This document shows positions 1 through 12,500 of a DNA stretch of 64,000 nucleotides, piece after piece. The notes under the pieces are model-generated. The model saw nothing but the letters and a program-made list of their open reading frames with translations. It ran no database searches and had not been told where the DNA came from. The position numbers were made by a program, and so were the translations under genes. Position 1 is the stretch's first letter. The number at the start of each line of letters is the position of its first letter. The DNA is taken from positions 1 to 64,000 of the forward strand of contig JARKPU010000001.1 in assembly GCA_029975055.1 (NCBI GenBank), in the 5' to 3' direction. The stretch comes from Anaerolinea sp. (GTDB lineage Bacteria > Chloroflexota > Anaerolineae > Anaerolineales > Anaerolineaceae).

Positions 1-140
1 TACGCCCGAAATTCCGCCGACCCTAAAAACGAACAGTACTTCGTGATCGCCGCCGTCAACGTCGTCTTCCCGTGGTCGATGTGCCCCATCGTCCCTACGT
101 TCAGGTGCGGTTTCGATCGATCAAATTTCTGCTTGGCCAT
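1..140 (-). CDS. tuf: Elongation factor Tu (5' end only)
   Basis: Only the first 46 codons are inside the window; the gene runs off the left edge. They encode the EF-Tu N terminus with the P-loop GHIDHGKTT that binds GTP. EF-Tu delivers aminoacyl-tRNA to the ribosome. The ATG at 140 is preceded by GAGGAG at 151-156, well spaced, which fixes the start. It lies 54 bp downstream of fusA and is the last gene seen of the str-type operon. Identification is firm from the P-loop and from its position after fusA. Confidence 0.95.
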   Translation of the reverse strand, partial: MAKQKFDRSKPHLNVGTMGHIDHGKTTLTAAITKYCSFLGSAEFRA

Positions 141-194
141 GATAATGACGCTCCTCTAGAATGTAGCTAGTTTCGCAGGACTTTGTATTGTCCC

Positions 195-2264
195 TTAGTT
201 TAAGATTTTCATCGCCACCGAAGCGCTGACCGGCGCGTAGTGGTCGAATTCCATCGAGAACACACCGCGGCCTTGCGTGGCCGATCGTAGCTCGGTTGCG
301 TAGCCGAACATCTCAGCCAGGGGGACCATCGCATGGGCGGCTTGCGCATTCCCGGGGCGCACTTCCATCCCCTGAATCTCGCCGCGCCGGGCGCTGATCT
401 GCCCCAGCACATCGCCAATATATTCCTCCGGCACCACCACCTCGATCTTCATGATCGGCTCCAGCAGCACAGGGTTGCCCTGCTGCACGCCTTCTTTGAA
501 GCCCAGGATGGCCGCCATGCGGAATGCCATTTCATTCGAGTCTACCTCGTGGAACGAACCGTCCACCAGGGTCACGCGAATGTCCGTCACGGGGTATCCG
601 CCCAGCACACCGCTTTCGGCGGCTTCAAGCACGCCTTTCTGAATGGCGGGGATGAATTCAGACGGAATCGCTCCGCCGGTGATGGCATTTTCGAACACCA
701 CGCCGTTACCGCGCTCCGCCGGTTCCATGCGGAAGACCACGTGCGCATACATGCCTTTGCCGCCGGTCTGCTTCACATAACGATAAACCAGTTTTTCAAC
801 CGGAGTGGTGATCGTCTCGCGGTATGAGACCCGCGGCTTGCCCACGTTGGCCTGCACGCGGAACTCGCGCATCATGCGGTCAACGATCACATCCAGATGA
901 AGCTCGCCCATGCCGGAGATGATCGTCTGCCCGGTGTTCTCGTCGGTGCGCACGCGGAAGGTGGGGTCTTCCTCCGAAAGCTTCCGCAGTGCCTCGCCCA
1001 TCTTGTCCTGGTCGGCCGAGGTCTTCGGCTCGATGGCAACGTAAATCACCGGTTCCGGGAAGGAGATGCTTTCCAGGACGATCGGATTCTGCGGGTCGCA
1101 CAGCGTATCCCCGGTGAAGCTTTCTTTCAGCCCAAGCACCGCGCCGATATCGCCCGCCGGAATCTCCGTCACATCTTCGCGCCGGTCGGCATACATGCGC
1201 AGCAGCCGGCCGATGCGCTCCTTGCGGCCTTTGACCACATTCAAGGCCGCCACGTTGGTCGAGACCTTCCCCGAGTACACGCGGAAGTAGGCCAGCCGGC
1301 CCACGTAGGGGTCGGTGACGATTTTGAACACCAGCGCGCTCATCGGGGCATCATCATCGGCCGGGCGGCGAATTTCCTCGCCGGTATCGGGGTGGTGCCC
1401 CACGACCGGCGGAATGTCGACCGGCGAGGGCAGGTAATCCACCACGGCGTCGAGCAAGGGCTGCACGCCTTTGTTGCGCAGCGAGCTTCCGCAGAACACC
1501 GCGGTCGCCTTGTTGGCGATCACTGCCCGGCGCAGCGCGGCTTTCAGCTCGTCGATGCTGATGTCTTCGCCTTCGAGGAACTTGACCGTCAGGTCATCGT
1601 CCAGCTCACAAATGCGCTCGACCAGCGTCGCCCGGGCGGCTTCGGCCTCGGCCTTCATCTCTTCGGGGATCTCGCGCACCACCGGGTCGCGCCCCATTTC
1701 ATCTTCCCAATAGATCGCCTGGAGGGTCAGCAGGTCGATGACGCCGCTGAAGCCGGCCTCGCTGCCGATCGGCATCTGCATCGCGAGCGGGTTGGCGCCC
1801 AGCCGCGAGCGGATCGTCTCGATCGAATATTCGAACGAGGCGCCGATGCGGTCCATTTTGTTGATGAAGCAAATGCGCGGGACGTTATACCGGTCGGCCT
1901 GTCGCCAGACGGTTTCACTCTGCGGCTCGACCCCCTGCGTGGCATCGAACACGACAATACCGCCGTCGAGCACGCGCAGCGAGCGCTGCACTTCGGCGGT
2001 GAAGTCGATATGCCCCGGGGTGTCGATAATATTAAATTGGTGGTCCTTCCACTCTGCTGTGACGGCCGCGGAGACGATCGTGATCCCCCGTTCGCGCTCC
2101 TGAACCATCCAATCCGTTACCGTGGTGCCTTCGTCCACCGAACCGATCCGGTACGTTTTACCTGTATAAAACAGGATTCGCTCGGTCGTCGTGGTCTTAC
2201 CGGCGTCGATGTGAGCGATTATTCCGATGTTACGGCACCGTTCTAACGGAAAGGTTCGTGCCAT
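195..2264 (-). CDS. fusA: Elongation factor G
   Basis: 689 residues, full length for bacterial EF-G, the GTPase that drives ribosomal translocation and, with RRF, recycling. The N terminus carries the P-loop [12 protein letters not shown] (about residues 17-28), the switch II motif DTPGHIDF (about 81-88) and NKMD (about 135-138). The C-terminal domains end in the usual [10 protein letters not shown] region. ATG start with an AGGTGA Shine-Dalgarno just upstream. It sits 36 bp after rpsG and 54 bp before tuf, so the three are probably one transcript. Nothing in the motifs looks degenerate. Confidence 0.98.
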   Translation of the reverse strand: MARTFPLERCRNIGIIAHIDAGKTTTTERILFYTGKTYRIGSVDEGTTVTDWMVQERERGITIVSAAVTAEWKDHQFNIIDTPGHIDFTAEVQRSLRVLDGGIVVFDATQGVEPQSETVWRQADRYNVPRICFINKMDRIGASFEYSIETIRSRLGANPLAMQMPIGSEAGFSGVIDLLTLQAIYWEDEMGRDPVVREIPEEMKAEAEAARATLVERICELDDDLTVKFLEGEDISIDELKAALRRAVIANKATAVFCGSSLRNKGVQPLLDAVVDYLPSPVDIPPVVGHHPDTGEEIRRPADDDAPMSALVFKIVTDPYVGRLAYFRVYSGKVSTNVAALNVVKGRKERIGRLLRMYADRREDVTEIPAGDIGAVLGLKESFTGDTLCDPQNPIVLESISFPEPVIYVAIEPKTSADQDKMGEALRKLSEEDPTFRVRTDENTGQTIISGMGELHLDVIVDRMMREFRVQANVGKPRVSYRETITTPVEKLVYRYVKQTGGKGMYAHVVFRMEPAERGNGVVFENAITGGAIPSEFIPAIQKGVLEAAESGVLGGYPVTDIRVTLVDGSFHEVDSNEMAFRMAAILGFKEGVQQGNPVLLEPIMKIEVVVPEEYIGDVLGQISARRGEIQGMEVRPGNAQAAHAMVPLAEMFGYATELRSATQGRGVFSMEFDHYAPVSASVAMKILN

Positions 2265-2300
2265 GAGTCACCTACAAATAAAGCCTGCCTGCCCGCGCTC

Positions 2301-2768
2301 CTATACACGGTAGTGAGAGAATGCGCGGTTGGCCTCAGCCATTTTGTGCGTCTCTTCGCGTTTTCGGACGGCCGCGCCCTGATTGTTCAGCGCGTCGAGC
2401 AGTTCGCTGGCGAGCTTCTCGGAGAAGGATTTTCCAGAGCGCGCGCGCGCAGAAGAGATGATCCAGCGCATGGCCAGGGTAAGCCGGCGTGAGGAGGGAA
2501 CCTCCAGCGGCACCTGGTAGGTGGCGCCACCCACGCGGCGAGGGCGGACTTCCATGACCGGGCCCACATTCTTGAGAGCCTGTTCGAGGACATCCATCGC
2601 CGGGCGGCCGGATTTTTCGGCCGCAAGATCGAGCGCATTGTAAACGAGGCGGGTTGCCACGCTGGTCTTGCCGCGCTTCATGATGTGGTGGATTAAATTC
2701 TGCACCACCGTACTGTTATAGCGTACGTCGGGGTTTAAAGGTCGTTTTTCGGGGTTGTTACGCCGCAT
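2301..2768 (-). CDS. rpsG: 30S ribosomal protein S7
   Basis: 155 residues, normal length for bacterial S7, a primary binder of the 16S rRNA 3' domain. It begins MRRNNPEKR and keeps the conserved VRPRRVGGATYQVP segment and the C-terminal KMAEANRAFSHYRV end. AGGGAG lies about 8 nt before the ATG. It follows rpsL by 28 bp and precedes fusA by 36 bp. In other bacteria S7 autoregulates this operon; no such site was demonstrated here. Confidence 0.98.
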   Translation of the reverse strand: MRRNNPEKRPLNPDVRYNSTVVQNLIHHIMKRGKTSVATRLVYNALDLAAEKSGRPAMDVLEQALKNVGPVMEVRPRRVGGATYQVPLEVPSSRRLTLAMRWIISSARARSGKSFSEKLASELLDALNNQGAAVRKREETHKMAEANRAFSHYRV

Positions 2769-2796
2769 TCTTTCTTACTCCCTCATCTCTTCGTGT

Positions 2797-3213
2797 TTAC
2801 TTGGGTCGCTTGGTGCCGTACTTCGAGCGCGCCTGCCGGCGTTTCGTGACGCCGGTCGTATCCAGCGTGCCGCGCACAATGTGGTAGCGGACGCCCGGCA
2901 GGTCTTTCACACGGCCGCCGCGCACCAGCACCACCGAGTGCTCCTGAAGCTGATGCCCTTCGCCCGGGATATACGCCGTGACGTCGATGCCGTTGGTCAG
3001 GTGCACGCGGGCAATTTTCCGCAGCGCCGAATTCGGCTTTTTGGGGGTCATCGTGCGCACCACGGTGCACACCCCGCGCTTCTGCGGCGAACCTTCATCC
3101 ACCCGGATGCGGCGCTGCTTGTAGAGGTTCAGAATGTACTGCAGCGCGGGCGCTTTGCTCTTCGCCTTCTTGGATACGCGACCTTTTCGGATCAATTGAT
3201 TGATTGTTGGCAC
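2797..3213 (-). CDS. rpsL: 30S ribosomal protein S12
   Basis: 138 residues, S12 of the ribosomal decoding site. Translation starts at GTG (3213) behind a strong GGAGG with 8-nt spacing, so this is a non-ATG start. The loops where streptomycin resistance arises are wild type: [11 protein letters not shown] and [13 protein letters not shown] keep both lysines, so the ribosome is predicted to be streptomycin sensitive on this criterion. It is the first gene after rpoB in transcription order, where rpoC is normally found, and appears to have its own promoter within the end of rpoB. Confidence 0.98.
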   Translation of the reverse strand: MPTINQLIRKGRVSKKAKSKAPALQYILNLYKQRRIRVDEGSPQKRGVCTVVRTMTPKKPNSALRKIARVHLTNGIDVTAYIPGEGHQLQEHSVVLVRGGRVKDLPGVRYHIVRGTLDTTGVTKRRQARSKYGTKRPK

Positions 3214-3268
3214 GTCTTTTGCCTCCGACTAAACTGTAGACTGCATCAAATCCATTTTTTCATAAAGC

Positions 3269-3298
3269 GAGGCCATCAGGACCTTCATAGATGGCCTC
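3269..3298 (-). promoter_or_regulatory. Leader hairpin upstream of rpsL
   Basis: A perfect 9-bp inverted repeat (GAGGCCATC / GATGGCCTC) with a 12-nt loop lies in the rpoB-rpsL gap, about 55 nt before the rpsL GTG and downstream of a promoter. No clean U-tract follows on the minus strand, so it is more likely an attenuation, processing or ribosomal-protein feedback element than a plain terminator. The structure is seen in the sequence; its role is inferred. Confidence 0.5.
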
Positions 3299-3335
3299 TC
3301 TTCGTTCAAGACAGCGAGCAGGACAACGGGGATGG

Positions 3336-3358
3336 ATTATAACACGACTTTTCGCGGA

Positions 3359-3364
<6 letters not shown>
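3336..3364 (-). promoter_or_regulatory. Candidate promoter for rpsL-rpsG-fusA-tuf
   Basis: TTGTGA (3359-3364), exactly 17 bp, then TATAAT (3336-3341) on the minus strand. The -35 box overlaps the rpoB stop codon. Transcription would start near 3329 and run through the leader hairpin into rpsL, giving the str genes a promoter independent of rpoB. Confidence 0.65.
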
Positions 3365-7288
<3,924 letters not shown>

Positions 7289-7374
7289 GCTGATCTCCTG
7301 CTACTAAAATCCAGTCCACCCGAAACCGAACGAAACGTGCGCGAGGCACATTAGGGCATTTTACGCAAAAGTTG

Positions 7375-7403
7375 ATTATACCGAACTTCTTTTATATAGT
7401 CAA
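7375..7403 (-). promoter_or_regulatory. Promoter of rpoB
   Basis: TTGACT (7398-7403), 17 bp, TATAAT (7375-7380) on the minus strand, a near-perfect sigma-70 promoter. Expected transcription start is near 7368, giving an untranslated leader of about 80 nt before the rpoB ATG. Confidence 0.85.
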
Positions 7404-7429
7404 GAAATGGATGAGATATTTTAAGGTTT

Positions 7430-7921
7430 TCACGCACTGCGAGCAAGCCGCTTGAGAATTTGCGGCATCCCGTTGGCCAGGTGCCGGTCGATCTCATCGG
7501 CGGTCTTTTCATACCGTTCGAGCGCCATGCCGTAAGGGTCTGCCACCGGCAGAGGCGGTCCGCTCAATTCGCTGAGCAGAAATACCCGCCCGGCTGTTTG
7601 CGGGAACTCGACCGTGAGCGCCTCTTTATGGCCGGGCTCCATCACAAGAATGAGATCGAAGCCTTCGAGCAACTCGCGGGTCACCGTCCGCGAACGATGC
7701 GCGCTGATATCTACCCCGCGCGAGGCCATCACCTTGACGGAATTCTCCGACGCCCGCTGCCCGTCGCTGGCCCACGTTCCAGCCGATTCCACCCGCCAGG
7801 TGTCTCCGCCTGGAACATCGCGCAGGCGCAGTTTGAACAGCGCCTCCGCCATGGGCGAGCGGCAAATGTTGGCCGTGCAGACGAACAAGACGGCCGGAGG
7901 CCTGGCAGGCGTTGCGTTCAT
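7430..7921 (-). CDS. Low-molecular-weight protein tyrosine phosphatase
   Basis: 163 residues from the ATG at 7921, chosen because GGGGGAG lies 9 nt upstream; the frame is also open from a TTG at 7939. The catalytic P-loop C-X5-R reads CTANICRS, with nucleophile Cys15 and Arg21, and the general-acid loop is present as ADPYGM. The family removes phosphate from tyrosine or arginine; in capsule and exopolysaccharide loci it (Wzb-like) opposes a tyrosine kinase. It follows gmd by 27 bp in the same direction, which fits a polysaccharide role, but no cognate kinase is in the window. Confidence 0.9.
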   Translation of the reverse strand: MNATPARPPAVLFVCTANICRSPMAEALFKLRLRDVPGGDTWRVESAGTWASDGQRASENSVKVMASRGVDISAHRSRTVTRELLEGFDLILVMEPGHKEALTVEFPQTAGRVFLLSELSGPPLPVADPYGMALERYEKTADEIDRHLANGMPQILKRLARSA

Positions 7922-7948
7922 CGGTGTTGGCTCCCCCAATCGTCCGGG

Positions 7949-9022
7949 TCAGTGATCATCCATCGAGACGACCTGCCGATCCCAGCGGTGCCAGGTGCCG
8001 AAGCGCTCTTCCACCACCGCCCGACCTTCGCCGGGGCAATCGAGACCTACCAGTTCCAGGTCGGCATCCACCATGATGCGCACCAATTCCTGGAAGCGCA
8101 CCCGCGGCTGCCAGCCGAGTTTTTCCCGCGCTTTGCTCGGGTCCGAGAGCAGGTAATCCACCTCGGTGGGGCGGAAGTAGCGCGGATCGATCTGGACGTA
8201 TTCGTGCCAATCCATATTCAGGTAGCCGAAGGCCTCGTCGAGGAATTCGCGGATGGTGTGGGCTTCGCCCGTGCCGATGACAAAGTCCTCCGGCTCATCG
8301 CGGTTGAGCATCAGCCACATCGCCTCGATGTATTCCGGGGCATAGCCCCAGTCGCGGCGTGAATCGAGGTTGCCCAGGTAGAGCTTCTTCTGCTTGCCGG
8401 CTTTGATCGCCGCCAGCGCGCGCGTGATTTTGCGCGTCACGAAGGTCTCGCCGCGGCGCGGGCTTTCGTGGTTGAACAGGATGCCGTTGACCGCATAGAT
8501 CTGATACGCCTCGCGGTAGTTGCGCGTCAACCAATAGGCATACAGCTTGGCCGCGGCATACGGGCTGCGCGGCTCGAAAGGCGTCGCCTCGCTCTGCGGG
8601 GGTTTGGCGCCGCCGAACATTTCGCTGGAAGAGGCCTGGTAGAAGCGCGCCTTCACCCCGCTCTTGCGGATCGCTTCCAGGATGCGCACCGTGCCGAGGC
8701 CGGTCACATCGCCGGTGAATTCGGGCATCTCGAAGCTCACCTTCACGTGGCTTTGCGCGCCGAGGTGGTAAATTTCATCCGGGCGGATGTTGTAGATGAT
8801 GTCCAGCAGCGTGTCCGAGGCGGTCAGGTCGCCGTAGTGCAGGTAGAGGTGAACATGGTCGCCGTTGCCGTGCGGGTCGCGGTAGATGTGGTCGATGCGC
8901 CGTGTGTTGAAGGTGCTGGCGCGGCGGATCATGCCGTGAACTTCGTAGTCCTTGGATAGCAGCAGCTCCGCCAGGTATGAACCATCCTGGCCGGTGATGC
9001 CGGTGATCAAAGCTTTTTTCAA
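7949..9022 (-). CDS. gmd: GDP-mannose 4,6-dehydratase
   Basis: 357 residues, a short-chain dehydrogenase/reductase that converts GDP-D-mannose to GDP-4-keto-6-deoxy-D-mannose, the precursor of GDP-fucose and GDP-rhamnose. The N-terminal NAD(P)-binding motif reads [17 protein letters not shown] and the YAAAK catalytic Tyr-Lys pair follow, then the [15 protein letters not shown] substrate block. The start is TTG, with GGGAG 9 nt upstream. A consensus promoter lies at 9064-9092. The second enzyme of GDP-fucose or GDP-rhamnose synthesis is not in this window. Confidence 0.97.
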   Translation of the reverse strand: MKKALITGITGQDGSYLAELLLSKDYEVHGMIRRASTFNTRRIDHIYRDPHGNGDHVHLYLHYGDLTASDTLLDIIYNIRPDEIYHLGAQSHVKVSFEMPEFTGDVTGLGTVRILEAIRKSGVKARFYQASSSEMFGGAKPPQSEATPFEPRSPYAAAKLYAYWLTRNYREAYQIYAVNGILFNHESPRRGETFVTRKITRALAAIKAGKQKKLYLGNLDSRRDWGYAPEYIEAMWLMLNRDEPEDFVIGTGEAHTIREFLDEAFGYLNMDWHEYVQIDPRYFRPTEVDYLLSDPSKAREKLGWQPRVRFQELVRIMVDADLELVGLDCPGEGRAVVEERFGTWHRWDRQVVSMDDH

Positions 9023-9063
9023 ATTGAAACTCCCACTGTTGCCTGGTCAGGTCGCAAACCTGA

Positions 9064-9092
9064 AGTATAACCAGGGGTGCGTATTCTGGCAA
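9064..9092 (-). promoter_or_regulatory. Promoter of gmd
   Basis: TTGCCA (9087-9092), 17 bp, TATACT (9064-9069) on the minus strand, about 40 bp before the gmd TTG start. Confidence 0.75.
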
Positions 9093-9221
9093 GGTAAACC
9101 AAGAATACTGCATTCCCAATCACCGGCCGTCCTGATTTTTCCCCTTCCGGGTGTTGAAAGGGCTTATAAAACGAAAAACGCCATCAAAGATTTTTGTTCT
9201 CAGTGGTGTTATCTTCAGTGT

Positions 9222-9257
9222 GTGCCCCCACAGAGATTCGAACTCTGGTTTGGGCAC
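9222..9257 (-). other. tRNA-like mini-helix, array copy 1
   Basis: On the minus strand GTGCCC and GGGCAC pair around an intact T-arm (CAGAG, TTCGAAT, CTCTG), making an acceptor/T-arm-like hairpin of 36 nt with small internal bulges. The 5' acceptor strand is not that of tRNA-Glu but a new sequence that happens to fit the copied 3' strand. Whether it is transcribed or processed is unknown. Confidence 0.45.
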
Positions 9258-9342
9258 CCGCACCCTTCCGGGTGTTGAAAGGGCTTATAAAACGAAAAAC
9301 ACCTTTAGAGATTTATGTTCTCAGTGGCGTTATCTGTAATGT

Positions 9343-9378
9343 GTGCCCCCACAGAGATTCGAACTCTGGTTTGGGCAC
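9343..9378 (-). other. tRNA-like mini-helix, array copy 2
   Basis: Identical in design and position to the copy 121 bp away: a GTGCCC/GGGCAC stem closes over the tRNA-Glu T-arm. It lies between tRNA-Glu and gmd, downstream of the terminator that follows the tRNA. Confidence 0.45.
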
Positions 9379-9410
9379 CCGCACCCTTCCGGGTGTTGAA
9401 AGGGCTTATA

Positions 9411-9452
9411 AAACGAAAAACGCCTTCAGAGATTTATGTTCTCAGTGGCGTT
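9411..9452 (-). terminator. Terminator after tRNA-Glu, repeated in each array unit
   Basis: On the minus strand AACGCC (9447-9452) pairs with GGCGTT (9419-9424), with an inner GAGA/TCTC stem, and a T-run follows. It lies 12 bp past the tRNA 3' end. The other two array units carry the same hairpin at -121 and -242 bp: one keeps pairing through a G-T wobble, the other has one A-C mismatch. Confidence 0.75.
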
Positions 9453-9464
9453 ATCTTCAGTGTG

Positions 9465-9537
9465 TGCCCCCACAGAGATTCGAACTCTGGTTTTAGCCTT
9501 GAAAGGGCTGCGTCCTGGTCCCCTAGACGATGGGGGC
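9465..9537 (-). tRNA. tRNA-Glu (TTC)
   Basis: 73 nt with a 7-bp acceptor stem GCCCCCA/TGGGGGC, discriminator A, a GTC/GAC D-stem, anticodon loop CTTTCAA giving anticodon TTC (complement of 9501-9503), and T-arm CAGAG-TTCGAAT-CTCTG. CCA is not encoded (CAC follows). The outermost anticodon-stem pair is a C-A mismatch (27-43). A consensus promoter sits just upstream at 9548-9576 and a terminator just downstream, so this is a single-gene transcript. It is the intact parent of the tandem array next to it. Confidence 0.95.
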
Positions 9538-9547
9538 AACGGGGTGT

Positions 9548-9576
9548 ATTCTACCATCCAAAGCCCGGCCGGTCAA
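9548..9576 (-). promoter_or_regulatory. Promoter of tRNA-Glu
   Basis: TTGACC (9571-9576), 17 bp, TAGAAT (9548-9553) on the minus strand. The start point would fall a few nt before the tRNA 5' end, so the leader is very short. Confidence 0.85.
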
Positions 9577-9588
9577 GAAATCCGTTGG

Positions 9589-12500
9589 TTAATTCTCGAC
9601 TTTTCGTTCCATGCTCAAGCGCTCGCGCACCTGATCGTATTCCAAAACCAGGGTGGGCAGCAGCTTGCGCGCAGATTGAATATCATTATTCCGCGCGGCG
9701 AGTTCCATCTCATAACACAGCCTGGAGAACGCGTTGGCTCCCAGGTTTCCGCTGCTTCCCTTCAAGGTATGCGCCGCATTGCGCACCCGGTTGACTTCGC
9801 CTTCCTTCACCGCAGACCGGATTTCCTCTACGAGGCGGGCCGAATCTTCCAGGTAAATATCGATCAACTCCGTCAAGAAGTCCGGCTCGCCTTCTTCTTG
9901 CAGGTCGCGCAGCCCTGCCAGCACATTCTCATCCAGCGGGTTGTATGGTGACGGCATCGCCTGGATGGGGGCAGTGTCGCCCTTCTGCTCGTAGAGCGCT
10001 TCCTTCATGCGGCTCAGAACCGTGCGCAGGCTCTCGAGGGAAACGGGCTTGCTCACATATTCATCCATCCCGGCCTCGATGCAGGCTTCGCGGTCGCCCT
10101 GCATGGCATTGGCCGTCATGGCGATAATCGGAATGTGCCCGCCGGTTTCTTTCTCTGCCGCCCGGATGCGTTTCGTCGCCTCGAAGCCATCCATCACCGG
10201 CATCTGGCAATCCATCAGGATCATGGCATATTTATCCGGCGCATTCAAGTAGGCCGCCAAAGCCTGCCCGCCATTGGAAGCCAGCTCGGCCTGGTATCCA
10301 AGCCGCTTAAGCTGCACCGTCGCAAGCCGCTGGTTGGCCGGGTTATCTTCAGCCAGCAAAATCAACCCTGCACCAACCGGCTGGATGGTCTCTGGCTCCA
10401 CCAGGTTTTCGGGCACATCCTGACCAACCGTCAACACCCGGCGCTGTTCTTGAGACAGGTCGGCATTTTCGAAGATATTCGCAATCAAGTCAAAGAAGAC
10501 CGATTGCCGTACCGGCTTCACCAGATAAGCGGCTCGCCTGCCTCTGATGAGCGACTCAGCCAGATCGCGTTGGTCATAACCGGCCAAAAAGATGAAGATC
10601 GTCTGCCCGGCCTGCCCGCCCAAGCCATAGATCACGCGCTCCAACTCGGCCGGGTCGAGGCTCGGTGAGTTGAGGTCGTAAATAATCAACTGATACCCCT
10701 GGTTGCCGTTTCTTGCCGCCGAAGTGATCAATTCGATCGCCGTGGCGTCGTCCCAGGCCGTATCCGGTTCAACCCCGCCCCACGACCGAATGAACGTGCT
10801 CATCAGGCGTCTTTGCGCCGGGTGGCCGTCGATGATCAACACGCGCGAATGGCTCAAGTCGGGTGATTTGCGTACAGAGGCGCTTTCCTCGGCTGCATTC
10901 ACCCCCAGGGTGACGGTGAACCAGAACGTTGACCCAACCCCCTCCACGCTCTTCACACCAATCTCACCGCCCATCAGCTCTACCAGGCGGCGCGAAATAG
11001 CCAGGCCCAACCCCGTCCCGCCGTACTTTCGGGTGGTGCTGCCATCGGCCTGCGTAAACGGGTTGAAGAGGCGCTTGCGGGCCACATCCGAAAGGCCGAT
11101 GCCCGAATCACTCACCTTGAAGAGCAGTTCGGCCTTCTCCCCCTGGCGTTTTCTCAAGTCCACCCGCAGAACGACTTCTCCGTTATCTGTGAACTTTACG
11201 CCGTTGCCCACCAGGTTGGTCAGCACCTGGCGCAGCCGGCCCGGGTCGCCGGATAACACAGCGGGCACCTCCGGCGAGACGAAACTGTACAGCCCGATGC
11301 CCTTCTTTTGGACGGCCTGCGCGAACATATCTAAAACGCTGTCAACCAGCGGAAGAATTTCGAAATCCACCGTCTCCAGCGCCATGCGCCCGGCTTCGAT
11401 CTTCGAGAAGTCGAGAATATCATTGATAATCGTGAGCAGCGAGCGCCCCGATTCACGGATGATGCGGGTGAAATCTGCCTGCTCGGCGTTCAACGGCGTT
11501 TCCATGAGCAGTTCAGCCATGCCGATCACCGCGTTGAGCGGTGTGCGGATCTCATGGCTCATCGTTGCGAGGAATTCAGACTTCAAACGCGAGGCTTCCA
11601 GCGCCTGGTCGCGTGCTTCGGCCAGCTGCCGGCTCTTTTCGGCAATCTCTTCGTTAAAAGCCTGCAACTGGCGGGTGTAGCGCATCCGCTCGATCTCAGA
11701 GCCGATCCATTGAGCCATCAGGCGCACAAATTCCTTCTCCGCCAATGAAAAAGCGCTCGCACGCGCACTCTGATGGTAGAAGGCCAGCACCCCGTACACA
11801 TCTTTATCTACCATCACCGATGTGCCGAGGTATGCCAGGATGCCCCCTTCGGTGCACGCCGGGTGGTTTGCCCAATCGGAAGCGGTTACATTCTCCAACC
11901 CAAGCGGTTCGTTGGCCCGCAGAGTCTCCCTGGTAAAGGTCAGGCCGATTTCCACCTTTTGCGGCTGCGAATGACCCATTTCAGGGAAGGCATATTCGAG
12001 GATCAACTCATCGCCTTCCACGCGCCCCAGGTAGCCGAAATCGAGTTCAAAGGTCTGTGCGCCCATCATCAACAGGTTGCGCAGCTTCTTTTCGAAGGTG
12101 AGTGAAAGCGATGACGTGATGTCATACAGCGAGCGCAACGCTTCCTCATTGTGGCGCAGGATGTACTCGATGCGCTTGTACGAAGTGATATCCACCAGCG
12201 TGCCGGCAATCATCTGCCCGCTGCCCGAAGGGTCGGCCACGATGCGAATATATGCGTCCAGCCAGACGGTTCTATCATGCACGTTCTTGATGGTAATCGT
12301 CTGGTGGTAGCGGTCGGTGACGTGTTCGCGCAAAATGCGGAAACCCGCGCCCAGTTCCTGCACCATACTCTCGGGAGCGGCTTTCCAGAAAGGAAGCCCA
12401 ACCGTATCTTCCACCTTCAATCCGGTGATCGTCTCCCAGGCGGGGTTAAGGAAGGTGAACCGCCCGGTCATATCGATCTGGAAAATCACATCGCGGGCGT

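Larger units (their letters stand above)
9142..9493. repeat. 121-bp tandem array derived from the tRNA-Glu 3' end
   Basis: Three copies in exact 121-bp register begin at 9142, 9263 and 9384; the third runs into the intact tRNA-Glu gene and diverges at about 9494. Read on the minus strand, each unit holds the tRNA T-arm and 3' acceptor strand, then a terminator-like hairpin with a U-run, then a GC hairpin with a GGAA loop. Copies one and two lack the 5' half of the tRNA, so they are not functional tRNAs. Differences between copies are few. The array separates tRNA-Glu from gmd and holds no protein gene. Confidence 0.9.

Noticed and set aside
9222..9378. Two extra tRNA-Glu genes
   Set aside because: They have only the T-arm and 3' strand; the D-arm, the anticodon arm and the matching 5' acceptor strand are missing.
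9142..9493. Regular repeats suggesting a CRISPR array
   Set aside because: The units are contiguous 121-bp copies without distinct spacers, and they derive from the neighbouring tRNA gene.
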